Shown piece after piece: positions 47,706-50,148 of a stretch of 50,148 nucleotides of DNA. Under the pieces are notes generated by a model. That model saw only the letters and a program-made list of their open reading frames with translations. It did no database searches and was not told the DNA's origin. Source of the stretch: Nitrospira japonica (GTDB lineage: Bacteria > Nitrospirota > Thermodesulfovibrionia > Thermodesulfovibrionales > DYHX01); the NCBI GenBank assembly GCA_020723925.1, contig DYHX01000004.1, positions 1-50,148 on the forward strand. The letters are read 5' to 3'. The position numbers and the translations under genes were made by a program. Positions within the stretch are counted from its first letter, which is position 1. Each line of letters opens with the position of its first letter.

Positions 47706-49514
47706 CTATTTCTCTTTATTCTTTGGCCTTTTGTTTGCTTCAAGGATTTTCTTTCTGACACGAATTGACTGAGGCGTTACCTCAACAAGCTCATCCTCTT
47801 TTATAAACTCTATTGCCTGCTCAAGACTCAATATCCTCGGAGGAATAAGCTGCAATGCCTCGTCAGCGCCTGATGCGCGCATGTTTGTGAGCTTTTTTTC
47901 TTTAGTTACATTCACATCAATATCGCTCTCCCTTGAGTTCTCTCCGATGATCGTCCCTTCATAAACTGGAGTATTCTCTTTTATAAAGAGTATCCCCCTC
48001 GGCTGAAGGTGATAGAGGGCGTAGGTCGTTGCCTTTCCAGCCCTGTCAGCAACAAGGGCGCCTGTTGAGCGCTTCGACATTAGGCCATGCCAGGGTTCAT
48101 ATCCATCGAATATATGGTTTAAAAGCCCGGTTCCTCTCGTGTCTGTTAAAAACTGGGAGCGGAAGCCAATGAGTCCCCTCGACGGGATTCTGAATTCAAG
48201 TCTTACTCGGCCGTGGCCATTGTTCTGCATCTTCTGCATCTTGCCCTTTCTCATGCCGATCTGCTGTGCTACAACTCCAACATACGCCTCAGGTACATCT
48301 ATGACAAGGTGCTCCATTGGTTCATGCAGAGCAGCATTGATTGTTTTTGTTATAGTCTCTGGCATCGAGACAGAGAGTTCATAGCCCTCTCTCCGCATCA
48401 TCTCTATAAGTATTGCAAGCTGAAGCTCCCCGCGACCCATCACCTTGAAGGAGTCTGTGTTATCAAAATCAACTCTTATGCTGACGTTATATAGAAGTTC
48501 TTTTTCGAGCCTTTCTCTGAGATTCCTTGATGTGACGTATTTCCCTTCCTTGCCTGCAAATGGGGATGTGTTTACAGAGAAGACCATTGAGATTGTAGGC
48601 TCATCAACTGCAATCCTTGGAAGTGGTTTCGGGTTTTCAACATCTGTAATCGTATCACCGATGTTGATACCCTCGATTCCTGCAAGTGCAACGATGTCCC
48701 CAACTGACGCCTCTTTCATATCTACTCTTTCAAGCCCCTGAAATCCATAGAGGGATGTAACCTTCGTCTTTATCGCCTCACCTTTTCCATTCACCATAGA
48801 AACCCAGTCGCCAATTTTCACAGAGCCTGAAAATATTCTTCCTATAGCAAGCCTTCCAACATAGTCGTTGTAGTCGATATTTGTGACGAGGAACTGGAGC
48901 ACGCCATCTTTATCTCCATCAGGTGCAGGGATTGTTTTAAGTATCAACTCAAAGAGGGTCCCTAAGTCCTTAGAGTCATCGTCTATATTCAGCTTTGCGA
49001 TGCCCTGTTTTGCATTGGTATAGACAATTGGAAATTCGAGCTGCTCCTCTGTTGCATCAAGGTCTATGAATAGATCGTAGACCTCGTTAAGAACCTCCTG
49101 AATCCTTGCATCCGGTCTGTCTATCTTGTTTATCACAAGGATTGGTGGAAGTTTTAGCTCAAGGGCCTTTTTGAGGACAAACCTTGTCTGTGGTAAGGGA
49201 CCTTCTGATGCATCAACGAGCAGGAGCACTCCATCCACCATCTTCAATATTCTCTCGACCTCTCCACCGAAGTCAGCATGACCGGGTGTGTCAACAATAT
49301 TGATCTTCACGCCGTTGTATCCAACAGCAGTGTTTTTTGCCATGATGGTGATGCCGCGCTCACGCTCAAGGTCGATGTTGTCCATGACTCTTTCCTGGAT
49401 ATTCTCATTCGAACGGAATATGCCAGACTGTTTGAGCAGTCCGTCAACAAGGGTGGTTTTTCCATGGTCAACATGGGCAATAATCGCAATATTTCTTAAA
49501 TCCTCACGCTTCAT
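47706..49514 (-). CDS. typA: Translational GTPase TypA/BipA
   Basis: I start at ATG 49514 ([21 protein letters not shown]), the conserved family start; the upstream 52 residues of the ORF have no homology that I recognise. The motifs are [22 protein letters not shown] and NKIDRPDAR, and the G2 threonine is in ERGITI. The C-terminal BipA region follows ([21 protein letters not shown], then [18 protein letters not shown]). The 602-aa length is normal. BipA binds 70S ribosomes and supports 50S assembly and stress adaptation. Confidence 0.97.
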   Translation of the reverse strand: MKREDLRNIAIIAHVDHGKTTLVDGLLKQSGIFRSNENIQERVMDNIDLERERGITIMAKNTAVGYNGVKINIVDTPGHADFGGEVERILKMVDGVLLLVDASEGPLPQTRFVLKKALELKLPPILVINKIDRPDARIQEVLNEVYDLFIDLDATEEQLEFPIVYTNAKQGIAKLNIDDDSKDLGTLFELILKTIPAPDGDKDGVLQFLVTNIDYNDYVGRLAIGRIFSGSVKIGDWVSMVNGKGEAIKTKVTSLYGFQGLERVDMKEASVGDIVALAGIEGINIGDTITDVENPKPLPRIAVDEPTISMVFSVNTSPFAGKEGKYVTSRNLRERLEKELLYNVSIRVDFDNTDSFKVMGRGELQLAILIEMMRREGYELSVSMPETITKTINAALHEPMEHLVIDVPEAYVGVVAQQIGMRKGKMQKMQNNGHGRVRLEFRIPSRGLIGFRSQFLTDTRGTGLLNHIFDGYEPWHGLMSKRSTGALVADRAGKATTYALYHLQPRGILFIKENTPVYEGTIIGENSRESDIDVNVTKEKKLTNMRASGADEALQLIPPRILSLEQAIEFIKEDELVEVTPQSIRVRKKILEANKRPKNKEK

Positions 49515-49687
49515 GAAACCTCTAAATTCTTTTGTTTTAATTTTTGAAAAACTCAGACAATGCCAAAGGCAGGACACTGCGAGCAAGTATATCCTTTTAT
49601 ATTCTAGTTTTAAATGGCAAAGAAAAGCAACATTTATAGCCAGACTGTAAGCTGGCCTCGTTGGTTTCAAAAATTTCTAATACATTT

Positions 49688-49867
49688 TCATTGTTCTGTC
49701 TTCTCATGTGGGAGTTTTTTATCATCGGTAGCTATATCTTCAATATCTGATGTTTCAGACGGTTTCTCCCTGCTAAACCTGCGCTGTCTCTTCTCCTCCT
49801 GCTTTTTCTGGCGGGCAAGTTCCTTTCTTCGCTTATCACCGCGATATGCCCCGGCATGTTTTGCCAT
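49688..49867 (-). CDS. 59-aa highly basic small protein
   Basis: This ORF is just under the track cutoff. It encodes MAKHAGAYRGDKRRKELARQ, then KKQEEKRQRRFSREK and an acidic middle (ETSDIEDIATDD). A consensus RBS (AAGGAGGATAC) sits directly before the ATG. The basic N-terminal half suggests RNA or ribosome binding. I have a general memory of similar small basic proteins in anaerobes but cannot name a family. The plus-strand ORF at 49614-49880 is its antisense shadow. Confidence 0.75.
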   Translation of the reverse strand: MAKHAGAYRGDKRRKELARQKKQEEKRQRRFSREKPSETSDIEDIATDDKKLPHEKTEQ

Positions 49868-49986
49868 GTATCCTCCTTGAGATGAAGTACCCTGGCAACA
49901 ATGTTTGATTTAAGCTACGGCATTATGCCAGATGTGTAAAGATTATAGCTTTTTCGGCTATCATTTTCCAATCATTGTAGTTTCAA

Positions 49987-50033
49987 AGGAGTTAAAGAGT
50001 TAAAAAAGTTATAAACTCTAAACTCCAAACTTA
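49987..50033. repeat. Inverted pair of 7-bp-period repeats near window end
   Basis: GGAGTTA and AGAGTTA units are followed by AAACTCT AAACTCC AAACTTA, the opposite orientation. No gene is visible from 49868 to the end of the window. Confidence 0.6.
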
Positions 50034-50148
50034 TGAAAAATTAATGTTAGGAAACCAAGACATAGACACATCAAACACAGGTAGGATTATGGTTTTTAAA
50101 GAATTTCTATGTCTATTTTTCAGCGGGAAAATTAACTTTGAATTTTTA

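Noticed and set aside
47359-47772. 137-aa plus-strand ORF across the cspA leader
   Set aside because: It overlaps cspA and typA in antisense, has no recognisable domain, and the region is better explained as the cspA leader and promoter.
49614-49880. 88-aa plus-strand ORF
   Set aside because: It is the antisense shadow of the 59-aa basic protein, which has a consensus RBS on the minus strand.
44-50125. Similar stretches TTCTATGTCTACTTTTCGG near 44 and TTCTATGTCTATTTTTCAG near 50105 at both window ends
   Set aside because: About 17 of 21 bases agree, but this is short and AT-rich; chance similarity or an ordinary small repeat cannot be excluded.

Overview
The window reads as a contig from an anaerobic, respiratory, Gram-negative-type bacterium. 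The mix of genes resembles Nitrospirota (Thermodesulfovibrio-like) or a deltaproteobacterial relative: multihaem cytochromes, a Psr/Phs-type molybdoenzyme, many NosL-like proteins, tandem UspA proteins, an ApbE/NusG-II/Gx cluster and a UPF0324 transporter. The phylum is an inference from gene content, not from a marker gene. No rRNA, tRNA, CRISPR array or prophage was seen.

Layout. Positions 136-12443 are almost entirely one minus-strand array. It starts with two c-type cytochromes (one with a C-terminal ethylbenzene-dehydrogenase-like haem domain) and a NosL lipoprotein. It continues through a tandem UspA protein, a radical-SAM/SPASM protein with a PCP_red tail, a trypsin-like protease, a second NosL, an FtsX/LolD-type ABC transporter, an unknown membrane protein, a third NosL-like protein, TlpA and a TorD chaperone. 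It ends with AtpZ/AtpI, which normally precede the F-type ATP synthase genes. An IS200-like REP-associated transposase element with perfect 20-bp terminal inverted repeats (12492-13420) sits at the head of this array and may have cut its promoter-proximal end. Positions 13595-19102 hold dapB, yacG, a flavinylation cluster (Gx transporter, NusG-II protein, ApbE) and an internally shortened uvrA. A decayed GGDEF gene, an exported Pcm and a large spermidine-synthase-like membrane protein follow. Positions 22942-26628 are a three-gene molybdopterin oxidoreductase operon (catalytic, FeS and NrfD subunits), with a good promoter and a perfect 30-bp palindrome in its leader. Positions 26744-29835 carry a UbiA-type prenyltransferase and a KtrB/KtrA potassium uptake pair.

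Positions 30435-33867 form a compact plus-strand locus: UspA, a 22-aa membrane microprotein, an enlarged UPF0324 (YeiH-like) membrane protein, a 48-aa membrane microprotein, a second UspA, and an exported rhodanese. Both microproteins lie below the ORF-track cutoff. This is the best candidate for an undescribed multi-component system, plausibly handling sulfur anions. Next come a chemoreceptor with a downstream SRPBCC-like protein, a DsbA-like thioredoxin, a metallophosphatase-like protein with a tetrahaem tail, and a metal-resistance array (P1B ATPase, SHOCT protein, two small periplasmic proteins, sensor kinase and response regulator). The right end has lgt, ubiX, a MntA/HepT pair whose HepT lacks the catalytic arginine, a Cys-rich small protein, cspA, typA and a 59-aa basic protein.

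The most striking structural signal is a dispersed class of 7-bp-period short tandem repeats, found at about twelve places. Each has a different heptamer but the same period, and several occur as two oppositely oriented blocks. At least four are translated in frame, giving 7-residue periodic peptides in N-termini, signal peptides and a membrane loop. Two MITE-like elements, several GC-rich hairpin repeats and a translated PPLIKGG-type repeat add to the picture of a genome rich in small repeats.
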